From assembly GCA_902702965.1 (NCBI GenBank), contig CACRXP010000226.1, positions 803,041 to 867,040 of the forward strand: 64,000 bases of DNA, written 5' to 3'. A program made the translations under genes and the position numbers. The stretch comes from Spirometra erinaceieuropaei. Its lineage: Eukaryota > Platyhelminthes > Cestoda > Diphyllobothriidea > Diphyllobothriidae. Numbering within the stretch: the stretch's first letter is position 1; every line of letters begins with the position of its first letter. Positions 32,240 through 44,440 of the stretch are shown piece by piece. Under the pieces are notes generated by a model. That model was not told the origin of the DNA and did not search any database. It saw nothing but the letters and a program-made list of their open reading frames with translations.

Positions 32240-33110
32240 CATTAGTATCAGTCCGTGTCAATCAAACAGGTGGCCATCAAGTGAGATGCCACCCAGTCTC
32301 CTTTTGAATGTCTGAATGCTTTTAACCAGGACAACCGATGAAGTTGGCTCGTACTTCATGCTTGCCGTACTTTGTTTCCAGTTTGTTTTGGCGGCCTCAG
32401 AGGTTTGCTGTTTGTGACAGTTCAAAATAATCGGCCAGTTGACGTGCCCAGCCTACTCGTATGACGAATTTGAAGTCTACAACCATATGCCTTCTTTTTT
32501 CTCCTACAGCAGAGAGGAAACATTTTAAGTCTATCCGATCAGCTCTCCAAGGCCGGCACTTCAATTCACTGACTAGGTTGGTCGCCCATCGTTGAATGTT
32601 CTCCAAAGGAGTGCAGTTTACATTATCCAGAGGCACCACATCTGAACGCATTGCTCTAACACCGACCGGATTAATTTCCCAAACACTCGACCAAGACGCT
32701 CCTCGTCAAAATGAAGGAAGGATCTCCTAATCGCGCCCAGGATGCCCATAGGTGCAGTGAGACGAGGGTTTGAGAGTGAGCGTCTTCCACGCATCTAGGT
32801 CCCTTAACCCATTAAGGTGCTCGAGTTGGCGACCTTCGGTGAAATACTGATAGTTAAATCCCATGGTATTTCTGTAATTAGATTGTAGGCGGATTTCGTG
32901 GCATTTGTTGGAGTTGAGGTTAAGGAGCCACTCGTCACATCGCTGTCGCAATCGATTCAAGTTGCTGTGTAGGTTCAGCGCATCCTCTGGCTTTTCTATT
33001 GAATCACATGCCTTTAGATCAATGGCGAGCATTACTCTCTCACAGTTCAGGCAATCAAAGCAGTCATCCACATATATCAAAACAAGTGCGAAATGTTTGT
33101 ATCAAGTCAC
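32240..33110 (-). pseudogene. LINE RT C-terminal fragment
   Basis: Minus-strand pieces in shifted frames: DDCFDCLNCERVMLAIDLKA (the FADD box altered to LAID), SIEKPEDALNLHSNLNRLRQ, CDEWLLNLNSNKCHEI, LRDLDAW...LTLKPSSHC, then TPLENIQRWATNLVSELKC and ADYFELSQTANL. They align throughout with the C-terminal half of 2513-3380. At least one frameshift (near 32745) and loss of the catalytic Asp pair make it dead. Confidence 0.8.
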
Positions 33111-33188
33111 TTTGTGGTAGTCTGTAGCTTAAAATAAAGAGATCGACGTTAGACAGGCGCGCTTCATAGAGTAGTGAGTCCTGCCCAG

Positions 33189-34355
33189 TTACAATAGTGT
33201 TTGTGCGTCTTCGAACTTTTTCGAGGATAAAAAGATCTCTGACGGTTTAGGGTCTTCCCGCTTGAATACCAAACTCCAGATATGGACGCACAAACTTTCG
33301 GAGCAGTCTTCATAAAAGATTGACCAATTCCGCTTGTCAAGGTATAGGGAAGGCATCGCGGACTTGGCTATGTTTGAGCAGCGCAACGATGGTTTAAGTG
33401 AGGTCGACATCGTCAGACCTAAATCCTTATGGGTATTTTGCTCCCACAAGGGCATGCCATCCAGACGTAAACCCTGGGGTCCGGAGGCCGAATTCCACAG
33501 ATTCGTAGAATGCCACACCAACGTTTAACGACAGAAACCAGTCATCGGACCCTGATCGAGCCGATTTAGGCTCGCCTTCCTTGTCGGCTTCATTTCGGAC
33601 GACGCTTAAAATTGTGATATCATCAGTCGACATGGCGACATCACAAGCTAGTTCACTGACTCAATGGTCAACATATAAAGAGAACAGATAAAGTTAAAAA
33701 CGTAACCTTGGGGAGCATCAGTTTCACTCACAAACTGCGCAACTGCTGACCATTCACCCGGACGATTTGAGAGCGCCGATTAGGAAACTACAAACCCACC
33801 ATAAGAAATTACCTTTAACCTCTGTTTGGTTGAGTTCGTGCAGGAGTAGCTCGTGTGGTAAACTAGGAAATGACTTTTTAAAGTCAGCAGAGACTGCATA
33901 CACCGGATTCCCCTCTCTAACTGCGCGAGTCCACCTTTCTAAACAGTAAAGCAAGCTTGTTACGCAAAATTTGCCTCTACGGAATCAATGCCAGTCGTCG
34001 GATAGTAAATTATTGTGCTCAAAAAACGCATTAGCCCTTGCATAATTATTATGTCGATAATTTTGCAACAGACCGAAGTGAAAGTGATTGGTCTTTAACC
34101 GGGTGCCGAAACGTTGCAGCTGCCTTTGTGCAGCAGCGTCGGCCGTAGAGAGTTCCAGTCGTTGGGCAAACAGCTGGCTGGGAACGGGGCTGTGGAAAAG
34201 ACAGAAAGGGGTTCGGCTAGTTCACCAGCAAATTATTCAGCAATCTGGGTTGTATGTTATCTGAACAGGGTATTTTCACTTGCTAAGCACCAGCTACTAT
34301 TCACGAACAGATGTTCTGAAAAACTGTACAGTCACGATTGTGGGGCCTTCCGCTA
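33189..34355 (-). pseudogene. LINE reverse transcriptase, another decayed copy
   Basis: Minus strand, in order: LPNDWNSLRP with RPITFTSVCCK (about 34190-34060), LLYCLERWTRAVREGNPVYA and VSADFKKSFPSLPHELLLHE (33950-33850; motif-A Asp kept). Then come WWVCSFLIGALKSSG, a MSTDDI remnant of the catalytic box (33633), and KDLGLTMSTSLKPSLRCSNI with AKSAMPSLYLDKRNW. Multiple stops and frameshifts. It abuts the copy at 32240-33110 in the same orientation but is a separate, more diverged sequence, since both contain the post-catalytic region. Confidence 0.75.
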
Positions 34356-35030
34356 ATTTGTACTCAGGAGGAGAAATTTCGCTTTCCCTAGTAAGGTAAA
34401 CTTAAAAATTAAAAGGCATTCTAACTTTGCTTCATCCTCACTGATTTCTAGGCCTTCACCAGTCCTCAGTAGCGGACTGGGATCTCCGTCGTGTGTGCTT
34501 CTTCTTCTGCTTATGTAACCGTAAAATAATTTCGGATTCCAGGTACCATGATTCAGCTAGTCTTTTTCAAACTCTTGACGTGTTCTAAAGATAAGTCTTT
34601 TGATGAAATTTACCGACCCAGGGTCCTTAGCGGCAAAAGATTTCCTACACAGTCTACTTTGGACACCAGCAGGCTTCTCCAAAGGCCTACGCCAACGGGT
34701 GCTAGCTACAGCTGAGGCAGTGGCTATACGGCTAGCCAATCCAGTGCTATGCTGTCAGAAGACTCTGACACAGGCGCTCTGTCTTCCGTGGCCGACGCCG
34801 ACCCCAACGTCGCTTCAACCTCCTGATTCCAGTGTGGGTGCACAAGGTACACGACGCACTCACAGCTTATGCCCCCCCTCCTCCTCGCCCCCTGAACCCA
34901 ATTACCACGACAGGCCGACCACGCCATAGTACGCCTCGTCATGCGAGTGGCGTGAGAACGATCGATGTTAATTGTCCCCGAATCATTTATAAGTCATGTA
35001 ATTCGCATAACTTAAACTTTATTGTACCGT
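34356..35030. other. No gene recognised
   Basis: Nothing supportable; GC-rich frames near 34.6-34.95 kb show no domain. Confidence 0.35.
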
Positions 35031-35072
35031 TTTGGCCTGATGAAGAGTTACTGAAAACACGTGTTCGCCAAT
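35031..35072 (+). ncRNA. Hammerhead ribozyme, long helix III (G)
   Basis: Helix I TTGGC/GCCAA (35032-35036 with 35067-35071), core CTGATGA (35037-35043), a weak helix II segment (35044-35052), GAAA (35053-35056), self-complementary helix III AACAC/GTGTT (35056-35065) and C17 at 35066. All core positions match consensus. Helix II is the doubtful part (AGT/ACT at best). Confidence 0.7.
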
Positions 35073-35901
35073 TTGACTTTTCAAGTCTACTTTTTGTGTG
35101 CCCCTATCTTTAATGTCTGCGTCATCCACTGGGGTCTGCTGTTGAGCTTCTCCCAAGAAATGTGGAAATAATTTTGGAGGAGATCACGGAACAACTCGCC
35201 GAATTGCTGCCAGTAGGCATGTATTTGAAGGGTTACAGACACAGCACTTGACGACCCTATTTATGTACAATAATTTCGCAAAATCGCGCTCAAAATAAAG
35301 TTGCAAACATTTGGTATGTGATCATTTCACAATGTAACCTTGATAATAAGGAAACGCACCTGTTCACTGTGGGTCGACACGAAAAGATTATATAAAACTG
35401 AACCAGTGGCCGCACTATATTTGAAAGAAAGTCTACTAAGATGGCCTCGCCATCTAGAATGAGGGTCCGTTCTCGTCATACTTGTAACCAAGGGCCACCA
35501 ATGTGCGCCAAAAGCGAAATCACAGCAAAATTTGTTGGATACGAGGACGAGTCTTGCACTGGATACTCCTAAGTACAACTGTTCCGAAATTCTAAAATTC
35601 ATGTAAATTTATTCTTACTTGCTATGAACGGACCCCCACGCGTCTTGAGTAAAAAAATTACTATTATTATTATTATTGTTTTACTAAAAATACAAAAACA
35701 CAAAAACTCGAAAACCAGCTGACTGCTTAACATCAGCTCGTGCAAAAGAACAGTGGTGGACAAAATGCGGACAACAGCGCTAGAGTTAGCAGGAGAAAGG
35801 CAAAGAACAAAACTCAAAAACGGCCAAGGGAAAAGTTTAAGAAAAATCTCAGTGTAAGTACGAAAATCCCCATAACAATGGGATAATAACAACGCAGCCT
35901 C
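35073..35901. other. No gene; (ATT)n at 35661-35679
   Basis: Apart from the short (ATT)n tract nothing is recognised. Confidence 0.35.
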
Positions 35902-36607
35902 TTGTTTCTATGGAAGACAACCAAGGTGACTTCTCTTAACCATTTCGTGTATTCAACAGAGTTCTTTGTTGAACGTGAAAGAAAAAAGGCGTGGCTAGAC
36001 GGAGCGGACAGACACCCCAAAAAGAGTATGAAGCACGAAACGACTCCGGTAGATCTCCTGGGACCTTCAGCTGTCCATACGGTCGAAACTAGAACAACGG
36101 GACCCCTCGATCGCCAGAACTGCCTAGTCATCCAGGGCCTATCGGAGTCGAATGTGTCTACCCGGAAGGGAGGGTCTCCGCTGGCCTTTGTACATATGTT
36201 TGGACATTTAAAAACCTGCTGAACAATATGCTTACATCAGATGAAAGTGTGACCATTCGCGCAGCCTTCAGGATCAGAAAAACCGTGCAACCACGACATC
36301 TTAAAGTTGTTTTGAGCAGTAAACAAGAGGCTTGTTTACTTCTGTCCAGGAAAAGCAGTCTCCGAAACGCGCACAAGGAGGTCTTTAGGCCGGACCAGTT
36401 TCCAGCGGAATATCTGAAACGCCTTGAGTTAGTTGCGGAATTAAAGAGTAGACTTGCAGGTGGAGAGAACAACTTGACTATTTTCCGGAGACGAGTGATA
36501 CAGAGTATGGTGTTGCTCTGGAGCCAGCCAGTGGCTATGATGGCGCGGCAAAGTAGTATTGAGAAACTTGAGTTAAACCAAACCAAGCACTGCCGAATGT
36601 TGTAAGC
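35902..36607 (+). pseudogene. LINE ORF1 protein copy, frameshifted
   Basis: The first frame (35902-36222) includes PLDRQNCLVIQGLSESN. The second (36228-36605) includes MLTSDESVTIRAAFRIRK, HLKVVLSSKQEACLLLSRKS and VFRPDQFPAEYLKRLELVAE. Both match the C-terminal domain of the open ORF1 at 1-1026, with a frame change near 36215-36228. It ends in TAA at 36603-36605, and endonuclease coding starts immediately after. Confidence 0.7.
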
Positions 36608-37390
36608 TTAACTTCTTTTATACCGATGCTCAGGGTCTGTTATCGAAGCTCGACGAACTGAGAACACAGGTGGCCGATACGTCTCCGGACGTTATAACAT
36701 AACAGAAACGTGGCTGTCATAAAACGTATGTAGGTGATTCTGAAGTGACACTATCAGAACACCAATTGTTAAGGAATGACAGGAGGGATCGCCAGAGTGA
36801 AGAATTTGCCATGTATGCAAATGGCGCCCTAACAATATTAGAGAGGACCGACAAGATTGCCGACGACACAGAGGCCATTTGACTGACAATAAAGACACAG
36901 GGTCGCAGTCCCTTAAAGCCTGGAATCCCTTCTCATGAAACATGCATGTCACAACTAAAGCGCGTGGCGGGCAACAGGCTAGTTGTTTGGATCTCGTCTT
37001 CACCAAAGATCATTACAGTATATACGAGGTGGACTGCCTGCCTCCGATCGGTCGAAGTGGTCATGCAGAACTTTGATGGGAGTGCGAACTATATTCTGTG
37101 CCATACGGAAGAATGAGACTGGGCCAAATATATGGCATGGGGACTATTGCCAAATGAGGGCTGAACCATCACAAATAGACTGGGATGTTCTATAGAACAT
37201 CGTGCGTGGCTTGGACTGCGCCCTCCGGTGCTATGACTCTTTCCAACTCGTCACCCCAAATAACTTTCGGGGACACCCCTTCAAACTACGTGTCCACAAA
37301 GGGAGATTGGATGTAAGAAAGTAATTTTCTTCAACCGTGACGTGGAGCCGTGTAATAAACTGCCTGAGGCAAATCAAACTTCTTAGCTTG
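36608..37390 (+). pseudogene. LINE ORF2 with internal deletion: endonuclease joined to C-terminus
   Basis: The start reads KLNFFYTDAQGLLSKLDELR and SPDVIT. After a 1-nt frame change come TETWLS (36698-36716; the conserved Glu of APE-type endonuclease) and LSEHQLLRNDRRDRQ. Linker-type sequence then runs to about 37195. At 37198 the sequence jumps to IVRGLDCALRCYDSFQLVTP and NNFRGHPFKL, which align with the last quarter of the RT protein at 2513-2790. About 2 kb encoding the RT core is therefore missing from this copy. Confidence 0.7.
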
Positions 37391-37835
37391 ACGAAAATTT
37401 ACTGCAGCAACCAGCGGACTATGTGACTTTGTAACCATAAAACTAGTGACATGTAAAGCGATTTCTGCATCCTCTTGACGCTGTAGTTTCTCCACGTTGT
37501 TGTTAGTTCTTACAACTTTCACTTACAAATAGGGTGTTAAAAAGTGTAAGCCCATTCCCCTCAAATACGTTGAACACTGAACTCTGAAAACTAAGTGTAT
37601 TACAAGGCTGGCTGTAAGATACCATATTGTAAAATTCGGGCTTTTTTGAAAAGTATACGTCGAAGTTGAACTGTGTAGGCTGTCGCCATCTAATTTGGTA
37701 GCGAGTTCCATGATCGGACAACGCGTCGGCTAAGGGCGAACGTTCTACGATCGAACCACATGCGTTCGCTTTTGACTTTCTAGCGATGGAAGCAAAGTTG
37801 ACGTGTGGCGGCAAACTCAAATATGTCCTCCGGTC
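37391..37835. other. No gene recognised
   Basis: Nothing supportable seen between two LINE copies in opposite orientation. Confidence 0.35.
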
Positions 37836-40500
37836 TCAGGGCGCAAACACGGCCACGGACAAACCGGAATATCCGGAGTAGACTGCAGTTAATTTACCTG
37901 TAAGATAGGGTAATAAGGCAAACAAATTCTGTTTCTCCTGGAATGACAAATGCTTTAGACCACCGACCATCTTTGTTGCTCTGAGATTCACCTGTTCTAG
38001 TAGACTAATATCCTTCCCCCTCCATGGTAAAACTGTTGGCATTCCATATTCCAAATGGAGTCTTAAAAAGGCGCCAAAAATCTTTTGAAGAGTTCGGGAG
38101 TAAATGTCTTAAATGCACATCTGACTCAGTGTGAAGTACTAGTTTCCTTCTGAACCACCTTCATACAATGTGCCGACGGCATTGGATTTGTGGTCGTCCA
38201 TACGCCCAGATCTCAGTGTGATTATACATCTTAAAATGCGTTCCGTTAATATAGTGCTGACGCATTTCGGCCGGCTTTTAGGTGCAGGACCACACATTCG
38301 GTCACGTTAGACTTTAAGAACCTTCTGTTTGACCAAACACTCAGTTTGGCAATGTTCACTTGCAACTTCTTTGGTTCATCATCGCATTTGACTTCACTCC
38401 ATATGTTTATGTCATTTGCAAACATGAGAGCCTCACAATATTGTCCGCTGGTGCAATCATTTATATAAGCCATGAGGAGTTTTGGTCCTAAACCAGAACC
38501 CCGAAAGCAATACGAAACCCTGTGGGACCCCACTTTCCACTTTTGTCCATTCCGAGATAGAATTGTCAACAACGACTCTCTGTACTCTGGAGGACAGGAA
38601 ACTCCTGAGCCATTTAAACATTCTTTCTGGAACTCCCACATCCCAAATTTATTGTGAAAGTAGCCTGTGTGAGACGCTATCAAAGTCTTATTTGGAGTTA
38701 AAAAAATATGACACCTACGTTTTCCTCAATTGGACTGGACTGAATCCTTATCCGTTGTCCTTGTCCTTTTCTCGTACGGATAAAGAACACCAGTGAGAAA
38801 AGAAAGTCGTCGAAGAAAGACGTGTCGGACATCACGCAGTATTTTGTTTTTTTTTTTTCAGGGAATTTCAGTAAATGCCTTTTGAAAATGCCCTCAATTA
38901 TTTTAAACGCAATGCAAGTTAGACAGACTGGACGATAATTCTCGCAGTTAAGTTGTGAACTTCTTTTATGGATCAGGGAGATGAATGCGCAGTTCCCTTC
39001 CTTAAGGAGTTCGTTTTCTTGAACTGACTTTTTAAATAGTGTACAGTGGTTTGCACAGTTCATTGGCATGTTCTGGAAGTGCTAGTGCAGGAATTTTATC
39101 CGGACAAGCGATTTGGCAGGCTTCGACTTGAGTTAATCAGCCCTAACTATGGCCGATAAAAAGCGTGGTTCCTCGATTGAGGAGGTTAGGGAGGGTGTAA
39201 AAAGGGCAGAAGGAAGGAGGGGAAGTATGAGGAGACGTTAGTTGGCGAACGAGTCGAGAGACGAAAAAAGAATTAGGTGCTCAGGTGATGGCAGACTTAA
39301 GGAAATTAGATAGAAGGGGCGCTTCAACCTGGTCGTCAGTCTTTAGTTTTCCGTCTGCAGACATAGACACAGGGGTCAATTTCTGAATTCTTTTAGTACT
39401 CCATATAGAACCATATAGCATTTCTGGATGATTCAACAAATTTTGCATAATTTCAGTTCGAACTTCCTTCGCAGCTGGGAGGTCTAACTTTTATGAATGT
39501 TGCACTGCTGCTTATATTCCCGTAAATGCTCTTAGGGGCCGGTTAGTCTGTGGTGCCTTCGAAAGCGATTTCTTCTATTGAAGTAAGCCTGCAAGTTCAA
39601 TTTTATCCTCTTTGGGCGGTTTGCAATTGTCTTTCTCCGGAGAAGACGGTTGAGATAAATAATCCTTTTCAGTAAGGAACTATAGGTGTTCCAGTTGTTA
39701 TTGGCTTCACCATACATTTCTGTTTCCCATAACGCCTCTGACACTTCTCTTCTCATGAGTGAATAGTCCCCGTCCAAACGTCTCTTTCCATCTTATCAGG
39801 CATATTTGGCCTGGAAAGCAGAAAGTACTCGAATAACAACGCAGTGTGGTCTCTTAACCCTAATGGCGGTTGGTCCTGTAGGTCTGGCACAATTTCTCCC
39901 TCTTAGACAAAAATAACGTCAAGGCAGTCCGACTGTTGTCATTCTCTAGCCCGCGTTCCTAATGTAACGTTCTGACAGAGAAGTTTGTCCGTTGCCCATT
40001 GTAGTAGCTTGTGACCAAAGTTGTCTTGTAGCCCCTGCGCAGTTCATGTTTGCCATGCACCGCCAGGAGCGTGAAAACCACCAACGACAAGGACATCTTT
40101 CTTCTTACTGGCTTTGTACAGTTTGGTTATAAGAATGAAATCGTGGTCAGAAGTCTGGTTAGACGAACGGTACACTAACAGAAACGCCAGTGACAGGACA
40201 TACTTAGCAGATATGGTGGTGCTTAAGGGTTCAACTTCTCGTACCTGACATATGCCTCATCTATAGCGGTCAACATATGAATGACATAAATTATGGCTCC
40301 TCCTCCTCCGCTTGGTGTATTTCTCTTGAATTATTACTATTCTCTAAGTGTTTGTCCTGAATCTTCAATATCTTTGGACAGTCATGTTTATGTAAAAGCC
40401 GTAATGTCTGGTTCAAATTCACCAACTAAGTCTACTAGTTCACTGAGTTTGTTAAACAGGTTTTGTACGTTTGCGAAGATGACTTCGACCATGTTGCCGA
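37836..40500 (-). pseudogene. LINE ORF2 (endonuclease, linker, RT), long decayed copy
   Basis: Minus strand from 40500 downward: VIFANVQNLFNKLSELVDLV with EPDIT (endonuclease start), SGGGGAIIYV, ENDNSRTALTLFLSKREKLC and QTYRTN. Next is the linker (DYSLMRREVSEALWETEMYG, 39770-39710). RT pieces follow: LLKEGNCAFISLIHKRSS with CENYRPVCLTCIAFKIIEGI (about 38990-38890), GVPERMFKWLRSFLSSRVQR and SGVPQG (about 38640-38540), then ALMFANDINIW, where the FADD box reads FAND. Last is the C-terminal LPWRGKDISLLEQVNLRATK. Many stops and frameshifts. It keeps the full order of a LINE ORF2. Confidence 0.75.
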
Positions 40501-40529
40501 AAGATGCTGTTGCCCAGTTTATTCTATTT

Positions 40530-40920
40530 ATTCCAACTCTCATTTGGTCCAAAACGCCACGCCGAGTATTCCGCTTAACCCTGGCTGTCTGTTTGGATAT
40601 CGGAAAGATGGTATATTTCCAGAGTAGTACAAGGTGGTCGCTTCGACTTAGGGGAGGGTGAGCCTGCACTTCAAAAATTCCATGGACACGCGGCACAGAA
40701 AATTGGACTCACATCTTCGCTTATATCGGCAGTTGGACTGTTGCCCCTCACGCATCTTCATGGAAAACATGATGTTCTGAGTTGGAACTAAATTCATCGT
40801 CATGTTCAATAGAGGTCAGTCAATGTTAGTTCTGGACCTTGTGTGTAAACTTGAATCCATTAATTGAGGGGTCTGTTAAACTTGCCCAGGATAAAGACGG
40901 CAGGCCGAGTAGAGAATTTT
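40530..40920 (-). pseudogene. LINE ORF2 middle fragment upstream of another copy's start
   Basis: Minus strand encodes TLDLVCT (near 40850) and, further on, PPLSRSDHLVLLWKYTI and RVKRNTRRGVLDQMRVGINR. This is the end of the endonuclease and the linker. It lies directly before the endonuclease start at 40500, which is out of order for one element, so two copies are joined here. Confidence 0.5.
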
Positions 40921-42944
40921 CAGATCCTGTAGAAAACGAATGTCAGCCTCGGGGTCATTTCTAGTGGACGACAGACTGTCAGGACTTCAAGTTTTTGCGA
41001 TCCAGGCACCTTCATAGTGAGCCAGATAGCCTCTGTGTCGCATACACACAAGCAGTCCGTGTTTTACTCGCGTGACTGCTCCTCCTCCGTGAAGTCCTCC
41101 TCTTTGATTTCAACTTATTAATGCGAATTTTATGCTCTTGATCCATACCAATCTTTTCAGCTGCTTATCCGGGTAGCTATTATAAGACATCCTGGAGACA
41201 CAACTAAACGATGCGATCAGATGTAAGCAACTGATTAAGAAATGGCGACCGACAAGTAGCAGATATTCAGATCGATCAACTCTCAGTTAATTTAAACTCT
41301 GACCAAAATCAAAGTTTCTCAAATTCCATGAAGGGCGAAATATTCATGACCTCAAAAACTACCAAGAACGAAACCTAAGTTTTTATTCCGTATATTTCGT
41401 CTTTTCGACCTATCGTTATTATTAGGCCTCAAAATTCAGGTTTTTTTAACGTTAGACAGACTCCAAAAATCACTCACCCATTGTCTTAGCAAACGTCCAA
41501 ATCAAATGCATTCAAATTGCAACCGAAATGGATTAGTTTTTTATGGTTTTTTTCATGTGTTTTAAGGAGACTGACAGAGGCCAAGAGGTGCTATAATAAA
41601 CTTATTTTATTCTATCATTTCGAAGCAAGTGAGATCCGGGTAGTGCCAGTTTACGGTCATCCAAGTTTTCTGACAACCAAATTTCTGTCAACGAGATGAA
41701 GTCGGAGGAGAGACCACGGGTGTGGAATTTCGGCTCGTCAAACTCAGACAGGACACAGTGCATCTTAGTGTACATGCGTGTACGTTTTCATATTTTTGGG
41801 ACGTTTTTGATTAAGACTGTTTGAGTTTCCATTTACCAAACGGACTGTGTCTTCATTCAAGTCGGTTTTGTCCATCCGAATATTTGACGAAGCTGGCTGT
41901 TCTGGTTGCGATAAATGGCAAGATTTTTTATATTATACAATCTCATTTTCAGTTCATGAACAAACAGTCGACGTTTCATTCTCACTGACGTTGTGTGGCC
42001 CAGTTGAAAAGCCCCAGTTGGTATTCGTGATTTTGAAGCATAATGAAGGAATATGCATAACTCGTTCCTGACTAGCAGGCACTACTTTGAGGGGTTGGGG
42101 GCGTGGACACGCGTATGTCGATTGCCAGTCTCCCGAGTCGAAATACCTTGAACACTGCAACTTCCTCAGTCGGCTGCAAAATATAGTTAAAGATACATTG
42201 AAAGATCCCTAGGTCCGCCAAGACTCTCTTTGAGAGTACTTTTTAAGGATTCGAGAAGCCAGGAAATATCAAGCGTCGTCTTCTGTCTGACCATCCTCAT
42301 TTTATCGCAACGATTTGGCACCCTGAAAAAAATTAGCATGAGGTTGTCAAAAGCGGACGTTGACATAGTCTACGTTTTACTACATTTTTCGCTCTACTCT
42401 GCCTCCCCGGAGTCCTAGATTTCACCATTTACGGCGGAAACTAGTATGCTCTCTTTAGTGATAGGAAGATCTTGCCCGTACTAGCCTCACTGCCTAGATC
42501 GGTGTTTTCTCCAGGCTGACTTGAAATCCGGTTTTACACGTGGTTAGGTTCATCTGAGATAATGACATTCAAAGACTGTCTGTATGCAAGCACATAAAAC
42601 GTTGTACGATAAAAAGATTCGATAAATATTCGTCCTTTGAGTCTGACCTGACACGGAATTTCAGCTCCGTGACTTTTCTCTTGTGTCTGGCCGTCTACTG
42701 AAGGTCTTCCTTAAAATGCTTTGGAGACTTCTTCCGTTTTTCCTTTGGCCTGGGGTGTTCCATTTTCCTTTGATAGATGGGGTGCAGAACGGATTAATAT
42801 GTTAAGGTTGTTGACCTCCGTTTCATTATCTAGGAATTTCTGCATAAGATTTGAAGAGACGACACAACTCTCATGTTTGTAAGTGACGTCTACGAAAGCT
42901 AGTAAATATATTGATCGTTTGGCGCGATGTTATCCAAGGACAAT
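40921..42944. other. No gene recognised
   Basis: Two kb with short frames only. No domain or repeat match found. Confidence 0.4.
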
Positions 42945-43105
42945 GTATTTATAATAATAATTTAAATTAATTTAATTTATTTAATTTATTAATTCATTAA
43001 TATCAAAAAACAATGTATTTGTAATGATAGTTGTATTTAATTTATTTAAGTTATTTATTACTAATTTATTTAATTTTTAATTTAAGTTAATTTATTAACT
43101 TTATC
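42945..43105. repeat. AT-only low-complexity tract with internal repeats
   Basis: Built of AATTTA/TTTATT words. AACAATGTATTTG or GACAATGTATTTA occurs at about 42939 and 43009, showing a ~70-bp direct repeat. Confidence 0.75.
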
Positions 43106-43138
43106 TTTGCAATGCGTTTGACGACTGAATTGCAAAGT

Positions 43139-43212
43139 CGTACTAGCGTAATCTAGCGATCAATTCAATTCACTTGACTCTGAGTTTGTGTTACAAGGTT
43201 CGAATCCAGGTC
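43139..43212 (+). repeat. tRNA-like sequence (SINE head)
   Basis: Perfect B box GGTTCGAATCC at 43198-43208 and an A-box-like TAGCGTAATCTAGC at 43144-43157. Arms do not form a full cloverleaf, so a SINE head is more likely than a tRNA gene. Confidence 0.4.
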
Positions 43213-43267
43213 TTTCAAATTCCTTCATTGGAGGTTTCCCAAGTTCAATTTCAGTGTTTGGTATAAG

Positions 43268-44440
43268 GTGACGCAAAATGCGTATATGAAAACTGTGGCC
43301 AGAAAATCTGAAGGGAAAATGGGGGTTTTGCCGGAAAAGCGTTCCAACAACAATTCAAACCATCTGCTTCTGCTTATATCTCCAGAGTGCACCAATATCT
43401 CCAAGGTGCCTCATAGACGTCTTTTGGTAAAATTGGAAGATCTCGGCATCCGGCCGCCTGTACTTGAGTTCATCGGATCCTATCTATCCAACCGATATCA
43501 GAAAGTCATGGTCGGTAATAAATAATCGACACCTCACTCGATCATGAGTGGCGTACTTCAAGGCACGGTTCAGGGTCCGCTACTCTTCCTTCTTTACATC
43601 AATGATATTTCGACTGAACTCAGAACTTCGCAAACTTTTATTTATGTCGATGACCTCAAGTGTGCTTACTCATAGTATAAGGACACCGCAAATGTTTGGG
43701 TTGAAAAAAATTAGTGCCGATTTACTACACTTAAGCAGATGGAGTTCAACACGGCAGATGGAGTTTTCATCATCCAAGTGTAGTTTCATGTCTTTTGGTC
43801 CTACCAAACTTCCTGGTCCCATTATTTTTCAGAATAACCCACTCTCAGAATGCCTCACCATAAAGGACCTAGGTCTAAGTTATACAAATAAACTTGCTTT
43901 ATCACCTCATGCAGATAGAATCTCTGCCAAAGCCGCGCAGATATGTGGATTCATATCGCATAATTTTTTCCTTCCGGAAATGAAGCTAAGACTTTATCAA
44001 ATGTTTGTTCTTCCAGTCCTCGAATATTGCTGTCCTTTCTTCGGTTAAATGAACGCCTGCGACCGTAATAAAATCGAAAATGTTCAGAGGGTTTTCATCC
44101 GGACACTGTTCTCTCAAGTTGCACCCGGTACTTCTTATACTCAGAGATGTCAGTTGGCAAACATTAGGTTTTTGTGGGTTAGAAGAGTCGAAGTTGGCAT
44201 TTACTTCCTTTTTCGCATTAACTCTAGCTCCGAGAGATCGGTCTTATGCCACGCGCAACCCCTGCATGGTGAGTCCGCCGCCTCTTTTGCACTACATCTG
44301 AGCGCTCCCTCTTCTTTGCTTCCAAATATGCCTTCCTTTGGAATAATCTTCACCAGGAATTAGATCATCGCCTAAGGTACTGGTATTCAAGTCGAAATTA
44401 CGCAAAAATCTTACAGCGGAAAGTTTAAAGGCACTTTTAA
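43268..44440 (+). pseudogene. LINE reverse transcriptase of a second family
   Basis: Plus strand: PHRRLLVKLEDLGIRPPVLE with YLSNRYQKVMVGNK (to 43525). In another frame follow SGVLQGTVQGPLLFLLYIND and IYVDDLKCAY (43545-43670; a YVDD-type catalytic box is present). After a frame change come SRWSSTRQMEFSSSKCSFMS, LTIKDLGLSYTNKLALSPHA and LRLYQMFVLPVLEYCCPFFG. A stop at 44046 precedes DRNKIENVQRVFIRTLFSQV and SYTQRCQLANIRFLWVRRVE in the C-terminal part. The KIENVQR.F.R.LF / YTQRC ending differs from the copies at 2.5-4.1 and 32-40 kb, so this is a separate lineage. The N-terminal RT half is missing. Confidence 0.75.

Noticed and set aside
42945..43105. Replication origin or matrix attachment site
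   Set aside because: AT richness alone is not evidence; the tract is simple low-complexity sequence.
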